From Oceanipulchritudo sp049975345 (GTDB lineage: Bacteria > Verrucomicrobiota > Verrucomicrobiia > Opitutales > Oceanipulchritudinaceae): a DNA stretch of 64,000 nt. Location of the stretch: positions 6,393-70,392 of the forward strand of contig JBNGDP010000006.1 of NCBI GenBank assembly GCA_049975345.1. Reading direction: 5' to 3'. The notes under the pieces are model-generated. The model was given only the letters and a program-made list of their open reading frames with translations. It did no database searches and was not told the DNA's origin. Of this stretch, positions 18,954 to 28,325 are shown in pieces. The stretch's first letter is position 1. Every line of letters begins with the position of its first letter. The position numbers were made by a program, and so were the translations under genes.

Positions 18954-20363
18954 TCAACCGGATAAGCCATGGTTCCAGAAGGCGCTGGACAATGGATGGG
19001 GCTGATCTTCCCAGTCTTCTTTCATGGAGTCGAGGCGGCTCCGGTAATCTGCGAGGACACCGGCGAACGCGGGATTGGCGGCGAGATTCTTTATTTCGAG
19101 GGGATCCTCTTTCAGATTGAAAAGCTGTTCCACAACTCCGCTATCCGTGCGATAACGAATGTATTTGAACGTATGATCCTTGATGGCCCGGATGCGGTCC
19201 TCGTAAGCAAGGTAAAGGGCGTCTCGTTGCGAGGCTGCCGTATCGTCAAGGATGCCCTTAAAACTCATTCCTTCAACGGTTTCGGGTATTGGAATCCCGA
19301 TACAGTCACACAGGGTAGGGTAAATATCCATCAGATAGACAAAAGCGTCCCTTGTGCTGTTTTCAGGAATGCCGGGCCCGGCCATGAGGAGCGGAATACG
19401 GACGCTGTGATCGTAGACACTTTGCTTCCCCATAAGCCCATGCTGACCCAGGGCGAGGCCGTTGTCTCCGGCGAGGACGATAATTGTATCCTTGAGGATG
19501 CCCTGTTGTTCGAGAACGGCAAAGAGGCGGCCGATCTGATCATCCAAGTGGGTGATCATGGCGAAATATTCCCGGAGGTGCTGCCTGATTTCCTCCGGTG
19601 TGCGCGGCTGGCTGGCCAGTTTTTCATCCCGAATTTGCGAAATGCCGTAGTCAAACGGATGTTCCTGCAGGAAATTATCGGGGAGGGAGACTTCCGTGTC
19701 GGCATACATTTCAAGGTATTTGGCCGGCATGCTTCGCGGGTCGTGCGGTGCCATGTGGGAAAGATAAAGAAAAAAGGGATCCTGCCGGGTTTGCTGTTTT
19801 TCCAGAAAGGCCATGGAGGCGTCGGTGAAGAGATCCGTGGAATGCGTCCCCAAATGGACATGGTCGGCGCAGACTTGGGTGATCTGACGGGAAAGCCATG
19901 GGTTTCGGATTGCTGGTCTCCACTGATCATATCTCCCTGTTGGGTCGAACTGGCAGGCCGGGACATTCCAATGGTCCCACATTCCACCAAAAAATATTTC
20001 CGCACCGTCAGAGAAACTACGGGCATAAGCACGACCGCCATTGTGCCATTTTCCGGTCCCGAAACAGTTGTATCCGGCTGACCGGAGGGTTTCGCCGAGA
20101 AGGGCGTGTTCATCCGGGACTTCCGCCCCGTGATCCTGCAGGTGAAAGAGCGTTCGACCCGTGTGAATCATGGCCCTGCTTGGCATACAAACGGCGCCGC
20201 AAGTGCCACCGGGAATGTGGGCATTGGTGAAGGCGGTCCCCCGTGCCACCAGACGGTCCAGGTTCGGGGTCTGGATCGCCGGGTTCCCGAGCGCATGGAT
20301 TGTGTCAAACCGCTGGTCGTCCGTTAGGATAAAGAGGATGTTGGGTTGCCGTTGTGCTTGCAT
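18954..20363 (-). CDS. Sulfatase, CxPSR type
   Basis: The 469-residue type I sulfatase starts PNILFILTDDQRFDT, with the paired metal-binding aspartates at residues 15-16. The formylglycine site C59-M-P-S-R63 is followed by the helical GR of AMIHTGR. The metal-binding block LAGDNGLALGQHGLMGKQ lies near residue 302. It needs post-translational Cys-to-formylglycine conversion by a maturase not present here. It would hydrolyse sulfate esters, probably from algal-type polysaccharide given the GH29 and GH28 neighbours. No signal peptide is visible, so it should be cytoplasmic. It lies downstream of the divergent GH29 start and upstream of the interrupted oxidoreductase, with which it may form a unit (53-bp gap). 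Confidence 0.94.
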   Translation of the reverse strand: MQAQRQPNILFILTDDQRFDTIHALGNPAIQTPNLDRLVARGTAFTNAHIPGGTCGAVCMPSRAMIHTGRTLFHLQDHGAEVPDEHALLGETLRSAGYNCFGTGKWHNGGRAYARSFSDGAEIFFGGMWDHWNVPACQFDPTGRYDQWRPAIRNPWLSRQITQVCADHVHLGTHSTDLFTDASMAFLEKQQTRQDPFFLYLSHMAPHDPRSMPAKYLEMYADTEVSLPDNFLQEHPFDYGISQIRDEKLASQPRTPEEIRQHLREYFAMITHLDDQIGRLFAVLEQQGILKDTIIVLAGDNGLALGQHGLMGKQSVYDHSVRIPLLMAGPGIPENSTRDAFVYLMDIYPTLCDCIGIPIPETVEGMSFKGILDDTAASQRDALYLAYEDRIRAIKDHTFKYIRYRTDSGVVEQLFNLKEDPLEIKNLAANPAFAGVLADYRSRLDSMKEDWEDQPHPLSSAFWNHGLSG

Positions 20364-20465
20364 TGCCGTGTTCTGACTACATCACAATATAGGCCTGAAT
20401 TGGACAGGCGGGGCAACACTATTAACTTGAGAGACTAATGAAACCTTCGAGGCTGCGCATTACTT

Positions 20466-21554
20466 ATGGATAATTCCGACCAGCATTCGAATAAAGTCCC
20501 TGCTTTTTTGCGCGACACCGCACATGCGTATCAATCAGATCCGCGTGAGGCAGCCCTGGCCTGGTTTCGCGAAGCCCGCTTCGGGCTGTTCATGCACTAC
20601 GGGCTGTACAGCCTGCTCGAAGGAGAGTGGCCTGATCCGTACGCGCCGCGCAAAGGGGCGGAATGGATTCAATGGGCCGGTCCGGTTCCCCGTCAGCAAT
20701 ACATGGCGCTAAAGGAACGTTTCACCGCTGAGCGGTTCGATGCCGATGCAATCTGCCGCCTGGCTCTGGAGGCGGGCATGAAGTATGTCAACCTGACTTC
20801 GCAACACCATGACGGTTTCAGCCTCTGGGATACGCAGACAAATGATTACTCCTCAATGCATGCTCCGGCGCGGCGTGACCTTGTGGCCGAGCTGGCGGAG
20901 GCCTGCGAACGCTACGGGCTGGGTTGCTTTCTCTACTACTCTCATGGCAGGGAATGGTTTCATCCGGACGGGCCGGATACCGGGCCGGAAAAGGACGGAT
21001 TTAATTCGAGCAAGCCAATCATCGATACCGGGCACTTTCACCACGGGAATGCGGTTGTTCTCGACCGATACCTTGAGCTCGTCGAGGCGCAGGTCATGGA
21101 GTTGTGTGCCTACCCGAATATTGCCGGTATCTGGCTCGACGGCATTGGCGGTTTCAAGAAACATCCAGACGGCATGCGCCTCAGCCGGGCGCAGGAGCTG
21201 TACGACAGAATCCATGCTTCCTCACCACATATACTTGTGGCCTACAAGCAGGGCCTTACCTACACGGAGGATTTCTACGCTCCCGAGAGGGATATCAAAG
21301 AGGGAACCCTTCCCAGCGATGGCCGGCCTTACGAAATCTGCACGACTCTCCAGCCGACCAGTTGGGGTTACAAGAAAGCCGACGACGGTAAGCACCACGG
21401 GCCGGACTGGGTGATCGATCAGCTCCGGATTGCGGGCACAATCCCGGCGAATCTTTTGCTGAACACCGGTCCGCTGGGCGATGGCAGTATTCCGGAGGAG
21501 GATATTGCGACTCTGAAGGAAGTAGGCTCTCGCCTGGCCAGGGCGAATTCCTAA
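20466..21554 (+). CDS. GH29 alpha-L-fucosidase
   Basis: The 362-residue catalytic domain resembles glycoside hydrolase family 29. FGLFMHYGLYS has the substrate-binding His near residue 44, TSQHHDGFSLWD lies near residue 117, and NIAGIWLDGIGG near 218 carries the nucleophile-position Asp near 225. It is shorter than eukaryotic fucosidases because it lacks the C-terminal beta-sandwich. There is no signal peptide; the N-terminus is hydrophilic. It would release alpha-L-fucose from oligosaccharides. It is divergent from the sulfatase at 18954 (102-bp gap) and ends 3 bp from the convergent gene at 21558. With the three sulfatases it suggests a fucose-containing sulfated glycan such as fucoidan; this substrate is inference. 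Confidence 0.9.
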   Translation: MDNSDQHSNKVPAFLRDTAHAYQSDPREAALAWFREARFGLFMHYGLYSLLEGEWPDPYAPRKGAEWIQWAGPVPRQQYMALKERFTAERFDADAICRLALEAGMKYVNLTSQHHDGFSLWDTQTNDYSSMHAPARRDLVAELAEACERYGLGCFLYYSHGREWFHPDGPDTGPEKDGFNSSKPIIDTGHFHHGNAVVLDRYLELVEAQVMELCAYPNIAGIWLDGIGGFKKHPDGMRLSRAQELYDRIHASSPHILVAYKQGLTYTEDFYAPERDIKEGTLPSDGRPYEICTTLQPTSWGYKKADDGKHHGPDWVIDQLRIAGTIPANLLLNTGPLGDGSIPEEDIATLKEVGSRLARANS

Positions 21555-21557
21555 ACG

Positions 21558-22514
21558 TTACTCCAGTCGCCAGTCCCGGAGGATCGGCCCGATCTGGTCG
21601 GTGATCTCGGCTTCGGGTTCCTGGACCAATGGCTGATAATAGACGGCGATGTGATCGGGGGCCATGGTCAGGTACTCCGGTAACCGCCGCAAGGTGTTCT
21701 CCGCGTTGTCAACCGTCGCACTCTGGGTTTCGATGAGGGCAAACGAACTTTTCCCGTATTCAGCGGCGATGCGGTTGAAGCGTTCCTGTTCGTCGTTCAG
21801 AAACTTCATGTTGTGCTTACCCGGATCTCCCTTGCGGGCGACATGCCCATCGGGTCCGATATCATCGACTCCCTCCATGGAGGCCCAGGGCTTCACGATG
21901 TCATCCTCCAGAAAGGCGTAGAGGAAGCTGATGATGCGCAGGTCCGGCTTCAGTTCGCGAGCGCGTCGGTTACAGGCGGCGAAGATGTCGAGAGTGGCCT
22001 GCACCTGTTCGGCTCCTTTCACGGGATGGCCGTACTTCTCGATGGCCAGCGGATGGTGATCCGTTTCATGCAGGGTCTTCAACTCGTCCCAGGTAATCCC
22101 GTCGAAGTCGAACGTTGTCAGCATATTTTCGATACACTGGATCATGTGTGCCTTGACGTCCGGGTGGTGGACCGAGCAGAGCGGGCCGCAGAAGCCCTTG
22201 ATCACCGGTGAGCCGTCTTCCCGGCGCATCCATGTATCCGGCCGCGTGGCGGCGAAGTGCCCGGCGAGGATGGGCCAGCCGGCGATCAGGCCGCACCAGC
22301 GGGAGGGGATGGCGTAGGCCTTGAGCCCGGCGGCGTGCGCCTCCTCGATGATCAGCTGCAGGCCCAGCGGCTGGTGGTGGTGTTCCTCATGGCAGGCTGT
22401 GTGGATGGCGTCGAAGGCGTGGTCCTTGAGCCATTGCATGTCCTCGCGCACATGGGCGCGGTTCATGCACAGGTCGGTGCTCATGAAGTAGTAGGCGGAA
22501 AGGTGTTTGTTCAT
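21558..22514 (-). CDS. Predicted TIM-barrel glycosidase-like protein
   Basis: The 318-residue protein has no signal peptide. It shows alternating strands and helices suggestive of a (beta/alpha)8 barrel similar to putative family-10-like or DUF-type glycosidases: DMQWLKDHAFDAIHTACHE, AYAIPSRWCGLIAGW and FDFDGITWDELKTLHETDHH. The last segment places acidic residues at a strand end as in retaining hydrolases. DDIGPDGHVARKG and SFALIETQSATVDN later carry more polar conserved-looking residues. I do not recognise a characterised family. It is the third gene of a minus-strand run (501-aa GH28-like, 454-aa GH28-like, this gene) with gaps of 6 and 33 bp, so it probably works on the same glycan. Confidence 0.7.
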   Translation of the reverse strand: MNKHLSAYYFMSTDLCMNRAHVREDMQWLKDHAFDAIHTACHEEHHHQPLGLQLIIEEAHAAGLKAYAIPSRWCGLIAGWPILAGHFAATRPDTWMRREDGSPVIKGFCGPLCSVHHPDVKAHMIQCIENMLTTFDFDGITWDELKTLHETDHHPLAIEKYGHPVKGAEQVQATLDIFAACNRRARELKPDLRIISFLYAFLEDDIVKPWASMEGVDDIGPDGHVARKGDPGKHNMKFLNDEQERFNRIAAEYGKSSFALIETQSATVDNAENTLRRLPEYLTMAPDHIAVYYQPLVQEPEAEITDQIGPILRDWRLE

Positions 22515-22547
22515 AATCTCAATCTCAAGCTTCGTCTTAACCTAAAT

Positions 22548-23912
22548 CTAAACCGTCCAAGCCGACTTTCCCGACACCTCGACGTCTTCCTCCTCCAGAT
22601 CCCTCGACCAGATCCGTTCAAACGTCTTTGCCACATGCCGCTTGTCACCCTCGGGATCATGAAGTCCGCCGGGTTGTGCCGTGAGCCAGTCTTCCGGGGG
22701 CGGACCTTTCGGCCAACGGATGCCCAGGTTGGTCAGGCGGAGACGCTTGATGCCGTCGGCGACAATGGCGGCCGGGACGACGCGCGCTTCGGGCGAGTGG
22801 CGGCTGCACTGGATGCTTTTGCCTCGGCGAGCAGCTTCCGTATCGGGATTGTCAATCACCGGAAACTTGAGGCTGAGGCCATCGATCGTGACATCCTCGA
22901 TCGTGCATCCATCGGCGGCGGTCAGGATGACGCGACCGTCGGTGATCGCGCTGAGGTTGCGGATGGTGACGTCGCGGATCGTGGAGGCGCCGCTCTCGGC
23001 AACCCGCTTACTGGCATCCATGTGAATGGGGCGATTCCAGGCAAAGCCGCAGTTGGTGTCGCCGGATATATTATCGACGCGCACCTGTTCCATGGTTCCG
23101 CCATCGAGGGCGAAAAGGCCGATCAGGCGGCTGCTCTGGTAAGCCACCGAATTGCTGAAGGTGATCTGGCGGAAATCATGCCAGCTTTCCGTGCCCAGCT
23201 TGAAGGCGACACAATTGCTGCGAAGAATACAGTTGGTAACGACGACCCTTTCGCAACTGCGGGCCTCCTTTGTCGTCTTCAAGACAATCGCGTCATCCCC
23301 GCAGGAAATGTGGCAGTCGCTGACCATGACATCGCGGCAGCCGTTGATGTCGAGTCCGTCGGTGTTCGGGCCGAAAAGGTTGTTGTCGAGGCGGATGCCG
23401 CGGATCCAGACCCGGTCGCAACAGAAGAGGTGGACGGTCCAGCCGGGGCTGTCGAGAATGGTCATGTCGGTCAGGCGCAGATCCTTGACACGCCCGAACT
23501 CGAACATCGGGGAGACGCGTGGGTGCTTTTCCGGGATCCATTTCCGCGGTCCGGGCGATGGCTCCCAGAAGGCGGGGCCCTGTCCATCGAAGGTGCCGCC
23601 GGTGATGGAAATGGACTCGACATTTTCCGCCCGGATGAGGGCCATGCCAAAGTGGGATACGGTGTCGAGGCCCTCGCCGGTGGTTTCGGCCGGATAATCG
23701 GCGAGGTCGTGCGAGGCGCGGATGACCGCCCCCGGCTTGAGAAACAATTCAATGTGGGAACGCAGGCGGATCGTCCCGCAGCGGTAGATGCCGGCGGGGA
23801 CGGTTACGCGGCCACCGCCGGCTTCGGCAGCGGCGTCGATGGCGCGCTGGATGGCCGGGGAGTCGAGGACTTGGCCGTCACCGACGGCGCCGTGGTCTTT
23901 GATGCTTGTCAT
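22548..23912 (-). CDS. GH28-like right-handed beta-helix glycosidase
   Basis: The 454-residue product begins with the pectate-lyase-superfamily hallmark (IKDHGAVGDG, then AIQRAIDAAAEAGGGRV), followed by parallel beta-helix coils. GH28 acidic motifs are present: NTDGLD at 183-188 and CGDDAI at 204-209. The GHG motif with the catalytic His is replaced by GTESWHD near 240. The canonical RIK is not evident. It may still be active, since related polygalacturonase-like enzymes for rhamnogalacturonan or other uronates vary here, or it may act on a different linkage. There is no signal peptide. It lies between the 501-aa paralogue (6-bp gap) and the TIM-barrel gene, so this is one transcription unit. 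Confidence 0.85.
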   Translation of the reverse strand: MTSIKDHGAVGDGQVLDSPAIQRAIDAAAEAGGGRVTVPAGIYRCGTIRLRSHIELFLKPGAVIRASHDLADYPAETTGEGLDTVSHFGMALIRAENVESISITGGTFDGQGPAFWEPSPGPRKWIPEKHPRVSPMFEFGRVKDLRLTDMTILDSPGWTVHLFCCDRVWIRGIRLDNNLFGPNTDGLDINGCRDVMVSDCHISCGDDAIVLKTTKEARSCERVVVTNCILRSNCVAFKLGTESWHDFRQITFSNSVAYQSSRLIGLFALDGGTMEQVRVDNISGDTNCGFAWNRPIHMDASKRVAESGASTIRDVTIRNLSAITDGRVILTAADGCTIEDVTIDGLSLKFPVIDNPDTEAARRGKSIQCSRHSPEARVVPAAIVADGIKRLRLTNLGIRWPKGPPPEDWLTAQPGGLHDPEGDKRHVAKTFERIWSRDLEEEDVEVSGKSAWTV

Positions 23913-23918
23913 GGAAAA

Positions 23919-25424
23919 TTAACTACGAAACTTCGTGGATTGCACGAATTCATTCTTTTCGATTGTGGATTCCTCAAGGGGGTTCCCATTGATGGTGATA
24001 TTTTCGAATACAGCGTTTTCAACCATGCAATCCGCGTCCCGTCCCGCAAGCGCTACCCGGGCCGGTTCGTCGCTCGAGATGTTGCGCAGGGTGACATTTT
24101 CGACACGGCTCTTGCCGATGATCTTGCGGAAGGCTTTCGCCGGTACATTGAGGTCGATCAGGCGGCGGTCCATCATCGCATCATCGAGGTGATGGACATG
24201 GCAGTCCTCGAAGCGCACGTTGCGGACCAGTGACTTGTCGAAAGCGTCGATGCCGCAGAGACGGCCTGTGCGGACCGCGTCGATACGTTCGAAAGTAATA
24301 TTCTCCATGATGGCCGCGTCGGTCTCCGTGCCGATCTTGACCGTGGTGGAATTGTTGACCGCCAGCAGGTCGCTGACCGTGATGTTGCTGACATCCTGCA
24401 GCATTTGTTCATGTCCGGGATGCATGTCGCGGCGCCAGGTGCAGGATTTGACCGCCACGGCGTCGTCGCCGGTGTGCATGAGGCAATTCTCGATACGGAC
24501 GTTGCGGCAGGCATTCGGGTTAATCCCGTCGGTGTTGATACAGTTGACCAGCGGGCGGTTGTTGAGGATCTTGACCCGGTGGGCGAGAACATCGGTACAG
24601 GCGTAGAAGTGCGTGTTCCAGCCGCAGGAGTCGCTGAGGACAATGCCGTCGAAGGTGACATTCCGGCAGCGGTCCAGCTTGACCATGCCATTGAAGTAGC
24701 GGTCCAAGTCGAGCACGGCGCGGTTGCCGTCGACGTGCCCGTGCCCGGTGAGGGCGACGTTCTCCGCGTCGCGTCCGTTGATCAGGCAATGGCGTGTCCC
24801 GTCGGAACCCCGGGTGTTCAATTCCTTGAAATCCGCGGCCTTGTCGCTGGCCTTGAGGACCGCTCCGCTGGCCAGGTGGAGGCGGCAGTTGCTCTTCAGG
24901 TGCAGGTCGCCGACGCGGTATAATCCGGCAGGGATCAGGAGTATATCCAATTTATCACTCGCCGAGACCCTGTCGATGGCGGTTTGAAGGGTCTTCGTCT
25001 GTATGGCATCGGCATTTGATTCCAGTCCATATGCGGCGGCGTCGAGGACCGTATCGCCCGTAGGGGGTTGCTGTGCCGGATCGAAGGACAGGAACAAATA
25101 GCCGAGGCCGTCGCATTCCACGGCGAGGTGCGGGTTACCCCGGATGGTGAACCGGACCGGTTGCTTGCGCCCGCCGGGATCGACTTCCAGGCCCAGGCGC
25201 TTCGGATGGACCGCCACCTGGGTTTTGTGGCGCCTGATGGAGACTTCCACCTCGTGTGTTCCTTCGGGCAGCGAGGCATGCACAAAGTAAAGCGGTACAT
25301 CAAACTGCCGGTAGCGGACGACGCGGAGCTCCTGTCCGTCAACACGGACAGCGGCCTGATCGGCGGTGTGCAGAAATCCGCCCGGCAGGGTGGCGTTGTG
25401 GTCGGTAATCATATCATATTTCAA
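23919..25424 (-). CDS. GH28-like beta-helix protein with N-terminal beta-sandwich extension
   Basis: The 501-residue product has an N-terminal region of about 120 residues with beta-sandwich character (RVVRYRQFDVPLYFVHASLP). A beta-helix starts near VLDAAAYGLESNADAIQTK. The GH28-type motifs are NTDGINPNACRNV (297-309) and MHTGDDAVAVKS (316-327). The next conserved block reads TTVKIGTETD, so again there is no GHG His. This domain order resembles dextranase/isopullulanase-like GH49 or divergent GH28 members. There is no signal peptide. It is the first gene of the minus-strand run and is divergent from the sulfatase at 25643 across a 218-bp gap. Its substrate is unknown but should be the same polysaccharide as its neighbours. 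Confidence 0.82.
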   Translation of the reverse strand: MKYDMITDHNATLPGGFLHTADQAAVRVDGQELRVVRYRQFDVPLYFVHASLPEGTHEVEVSIRRHKTQVAVHPKRLGLEVDPGGRKQPVRFTIRGNPHLAVECDGLGYLFLSFDPAQQPPTGDTVLDAAAYGLESNADAIQTKTLQTAIDRVSASDKLDILLIPAGLYRVGDLHLKSNCRLHLASGAVLKASDKAADFKELNTRGSDGTRHCLINGRDAENVALTGHGHVDGNRAVLDLDRYFNGMVKLDRCRNVTFDGIVLSDSCGWNTHFYACTDVLAHRVKILNNRPLVNCINTDGINPNACRNVRIENCLMHTGDDAVAVKSCTWRRDMHPGHEQMLQDVSNITVSDLLAVNNSTTVKIGTETDAAIMENITFERIDAVRTGRLCGIDAFDKSLVRNVRFEDCHVHHLDDAMMDRRLIDLNVPAKAFRKIIGKSRVENVTLRNISSDEPARVALAGRDADCMVENAVFENITINGNPLEESTIEKNEFVQSTKFRS

Positions 25425-25642
25425 ATTTTCAGACAGCCAAGTTTAGCGGTCAGCCGGCCAAAGGGCCATGCACATTTTGGACTTTAATGAGTCGTTTTGC
25501 GAACTCACGCCACGCTCAGGCGGAAAGGGTGGACACCCGTGACCGGTCCCCGCAGATTTTCATGGGAAGGGGGTCCAGAACATTGCCAGACGGTCCTTTT
25601 GCTTGTCTGAGCCTGAAGAGGGCTTTTGATGCTTACTGACCA
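25425..25642. promoter_or_regulatory. Divergent intergenic region between GH28-like and sulfatase genes
   Basis: This 218-bp non-coding region separates two divergent starts and should hold promoters for both halves of the glycan cluster. It contains a short AT-rich segment next to the GH28-like gene and a small hairpin (GGCC-AAA-GGGCC near 25457). No riboswitch or strong sigma70 match could be made out by eye. Confidence 0.3.
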
Positions 25643-27154
25643 ATGCCAACAAGCTCACCCAATATCCTGTACATCCTTGCCGACGACATGGGCTACGGGG
25701 ATGTGCGCCACCTGAATCCGGATTGCGCCTTCCCGACCCCGAACCTCGACCGCCTCGGGCTGGAGGGGATGACCTTTACCGACGCGCACAGCTCCTCCGC
25801 GGTCTGTACCCCGAGCCGATACAGCATCCTGACCGGGCGCTACTGCTGGCGCACCTTTCTCAAATCCGGGGTCATCGGCGGAACCGACGGCCCGTTGCTC
25901 GGGGAGCGGGAGACCACGGTGGCGGACGTGCTCAAACGGGCGGGGTACCGTACCGCCTGCATCGGCAAGTGGCACCTTGGCTGGAACTGGGGGGTGAAGG
26001 AGGGGCATCAGCCCAACCGGGGCGACTGGAATGGCAACCACCAGGATTGGATCGATTTCAGCAAGCCGGTGACCGGCGGACCGGTCGATCACGGCTTTGA
26101 TTCCTTTTACGGAATCATCGGCTCGCTGGACATGCCGCCCTACGTCTTCGTGGAAAACAACCGTCCCGTTCAGGATCCGGCGGCATGGGGGACGAACCAT
26201 GAATTCATGCGCGAGGGGCCGCGCCAGGGCGATCTGCGCGCGCACACCGTTCTCGGTGAGTTGACAAGGCGGGCGGTGGGTTTCATCGAAAACCAGACGG
26301 AGGAACAGCCGTTTTTCCTTTACCTGCCCCTGACCGCGCCGCATTCCCCCATTGCCCCGTCCGCGGAGTTTCTCGGGGCCAGCGGGGTCAATCCCTATGC
26401 GGACTTCTGCATGGAGGTCGACAGCCGGGTGGGGGAAGTGCTGGCCGCCCTGGAACGGACCGGGCTGGATCAGAACACCCTCGTCATTTTCACCGCCGAC
26501 AACGGGGCCGCGGCCCAGTTTGTGGAGGCGGAAGCCCTGGAGCGGCACTACAACCACTTCTGCAGTTACTGTTACCGCGGGTACAAGAGCGACATCTGGG
26601 ACGGAGGGCACCGGGTGCCGTTCCTTGTGCGCTGGCCGGCGCGGGTCGAGGCCGGTACCACCTGCGACCAGCCGGTCGGCATCTTCGACCTGCTGCCCAC
26701 TGCAGCGGAGTTGAGCGGCCAGGAGCTCGCTGCGAATGAAGGGGTGGACGCGGTTTCCCTGGTCAAGGCCTTTTGTGGCGGGGATATTCCCCCGGATGAA
26801 CGGGAGATCCTCGTCCATCACTCGATCAAGGGCCGTTTCGCGATCCGTCACGGGAACTGGAAAATGTGCCGTTGTCCGGGCTCCGGTGGCTGGACCTTCC
26901 CCGACGAGAAAGCCCGGGAAGAGGGCCTTGCGGAGGTCCAGCTGTACAATGTTGCCAGGGATCCGGCGGAGAAGGCAAACCTTGCCGCTGAAAACCCGCA
27001 AATGGTGACGGATCTCACCCAGCGCCTGCACCGGGCCATCCTGCGCGGCCGTTCCACCCCCGGTCCCGCCCAACCGGTGCCCGATCAGCTGGATCACTGG
27101 GAGCAGATCGACTGGCGGGCTGAACTGCCGGTGCGTTTCCTGGTCGATGATTAG
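25643..27154 (+). CDS. Arylsulfatase A-like sulfatase, CxPSR type
   Basis: The 503-residue sulfatase has PNILYILADDMGYGD at the N-terminus (metal Asp 14-15) and the formylglycine site C55-T-P-S-R59 followed by YSILTGRYCWRT. GKWHLGWNWG near 113 carries the conserved Lys and His. FTADNGAAAQFV near 281 carries the metal-binding DN. The order and spacing are those of arylsulfatase A/GalNAc-6-sulfatase-like enzymes. There is no signal peptide, so a cytoplasmic location is expected, which is unusual for this family. It is monocistronic and followed after 97 bp by leuB. It probably desulfates the glycan attacked by the neighbouring enzymes; the exact ester position is unknown. Confidence 0.95.
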   Translation: MPTSSPNILYILADDMGYGDVRHLNPDCAFPTPNLDRLGLEGMTFTDAHSSSAVCTPSRYSILTGRYCWRTFLKSGVIGGTDGPLLGERETTVADVLKRAGYRTACIGKWHLGWNWGVKEGHQPNRGDWNGNHQDWIDFSKPVTGGPVDHGFDSFYGIIGSLDMPPYVFVENNRPVQDPAAWGTNHEFMREGPRQGDLRAHTVLGELTRRAVGFIENQTEEQPFFLYLPLTAPHSPIAPSAEFLGASGVNPYADFCMEVDSRVGEVLAALERTGLDQNTLVIFTADNGAAAQFVEAEALERHYNHFCSYCYRGYKSDIWDGGHRVPFLVRWPARVEAGTTCDQPVGIFDLLPTAAELSGQELAANEGVDAVSLVKAFCGGDIPPDEREILVHHSIKGRFAIRHGNWKMCRCPGSGGWTFPDEKAREEGLAEVQLYNVARDPAEKANLAAENPQMVTDLTQRLHRAILRGRSTPGPAQPVPDQLDHWEQIDWRAELPVRFLVDD

Positions 27155-27251
27155 GAACGGAGGCGGCCCTTTTGGCTGGTCCTCGTGAAATTCCGCATTC
27201 GAGGGTTGCCAAGCGGATCAATGCCACCAACCTTCGCCCTTTTAGCAAGTT

Positions 27252-28319
27252 ATGAGCAAGACCTACAAGATCGCGACGATTCCCGGCGACGGCACGGGAC
27301 CGGAAGTGACGGCCGAGGCCGTCAAGGTGTTAAAGGCGGCCGCCGACAAGTTCGGTTTCGGGCTGGACCTGCAGGAATTTGATTTCGGGGGCGACCGCTA
27401 CCTGCGCACCGGCGAAGTGCTCCCGGATTCCGCATCCGAGGAACTCCGCCAGTTTGATTCCATCCTCCTTGGCGCGATCGGGCATCCCGACGTGAAGCCG
27501 GGCATCCTGGAGAAGGGGATCCTCCTGCGCCTGCGCTTCGAACTCGACCAGTACATCAACCTGCGCCCGGTCAAACTTTTCCCCGGCGTGGAGACTCCCC
27601 TCAAGGACAAGGGCCCGGAGGATATCGATTACGTGGTCGTGCGTGAAAACAGCGGCGATGTCTACACCGGCTCCGGCGGCCAGATGATGAAGGGGACCCC
27701 CCACGAGGTGGCCACCCAGACCGGCGTCTACACCCGCTTCCAGGTCGACCGGTGCCTGCGTTACGCTTTCGAATACACCCGCAAGCGGGGCAAGAACATG
27801 ACCCTGGCCCTCTGCGGGAAGACCAACGTCCTCACTTACCTCTACGACCTCTGGGAGCGCGCCTTTCATGAAATGGGCGAGAAGGAGTATCCCGAAATCA
27901 AGCGGGAATACTACCATGTGGACGCCACCTGTATGTGGATGGTGAAGAATCCCGAATGGTTCGACGTCATTGTCACCGGCAACATGTTCGGGGACATCAT
28001 CACCGATCTCGGGGCCATCACGCAGGGCGGCATGGGCATCGCCGCCGGCGGAAACATCAATCCGGAAGGCGTCTCCATGTTCGAGCCGATCGGCGGCAGC
28101 GCCCCCAAGTACACCGGCCAGAACATCATCAACCCGCTCGCCGCCGTCTGCTCCGGCCAGATGCTCCTCGACACCCTCGGGGAAACCGAGGCCGCGAAAA
28201 AGATCGAGGAGGCCGTCATGGAGGTCACCGGCAAGCGCCTCAAGTCCCTCGGGGCCGGAAAAATGGGCTACTCCACCACCGAGGTCGGCGACATGGTGGC
28301 CGAACTGGTCGCGGGTTGA
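27252..28319 (+). CDS. leuB: 3-Isopropylmalate dehydrogenase
   Basis: The 355-residue enzyme belongs to the isocitrate/isopropylmalate dehydrogenase family. IATIPGDGTGPEV lies at the N-terminus, LLRLRFELDQYINLRPVKL near residue 94 has the substrate-binding arginines, and VTGNMFGDIITDLGAITQGG near 239 is the family signature with metal-binding aspartates. The Leu-type LRLRFELDQ pattern favours isopropylmalate over isocitrate. It catalyses oxidative decarboxylation of 3-isopropylmalate in leucine synthesis. No other leucine gene is here, so the gene is isolated within a glycan cluster. Its stop codon abuts that of the convergent mazF inside a 12-bp palindrome. Confidence 0.93.
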   Translation: MSKTYKIATIPGDGTGPEVTAEAVKVLKAAADKFGFGLDLQEFDFGGDRYLRTGEVLPDSASEELRQFDSILLGAIGHPDVKPGILEKGILLRLRFELDQYINLRPVKLFPGVETPLKDKGPEDIDYVVVRENSGDVYTGSGGQMMKGTPHEVATQTGVYTRFQVDRCLRYAFEYTRKRGKNMTLALCGKTNVLTYLYDLWERAFHEMGEKEYPEIKREYYHVDATCMWMVKNPEWFDVIVTGNMFGDIITDLGAITQGGMGIAAGGNINPEGVSMFEPIGGSAPKYTGQNIINPLAAVCSGQMLLDTLGETEAAKKIEEAVMEVTGKRLKSLGAGKMGYSTTEVGDMVAELVAG

Positions 28320-28325
28320 TCAACC
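28314..28325. other. 12-bp palindrome GGTTGATCAACC spanning two convergent stop codons
   Basis: The perfect palindrome places the TGA stop of leuB and the TGA stop of mazF back to back with no intergenic base. It is too short to be a strong terminator. It shows how tightly convergent genes are packed in this genome. Confidence 0.6.
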
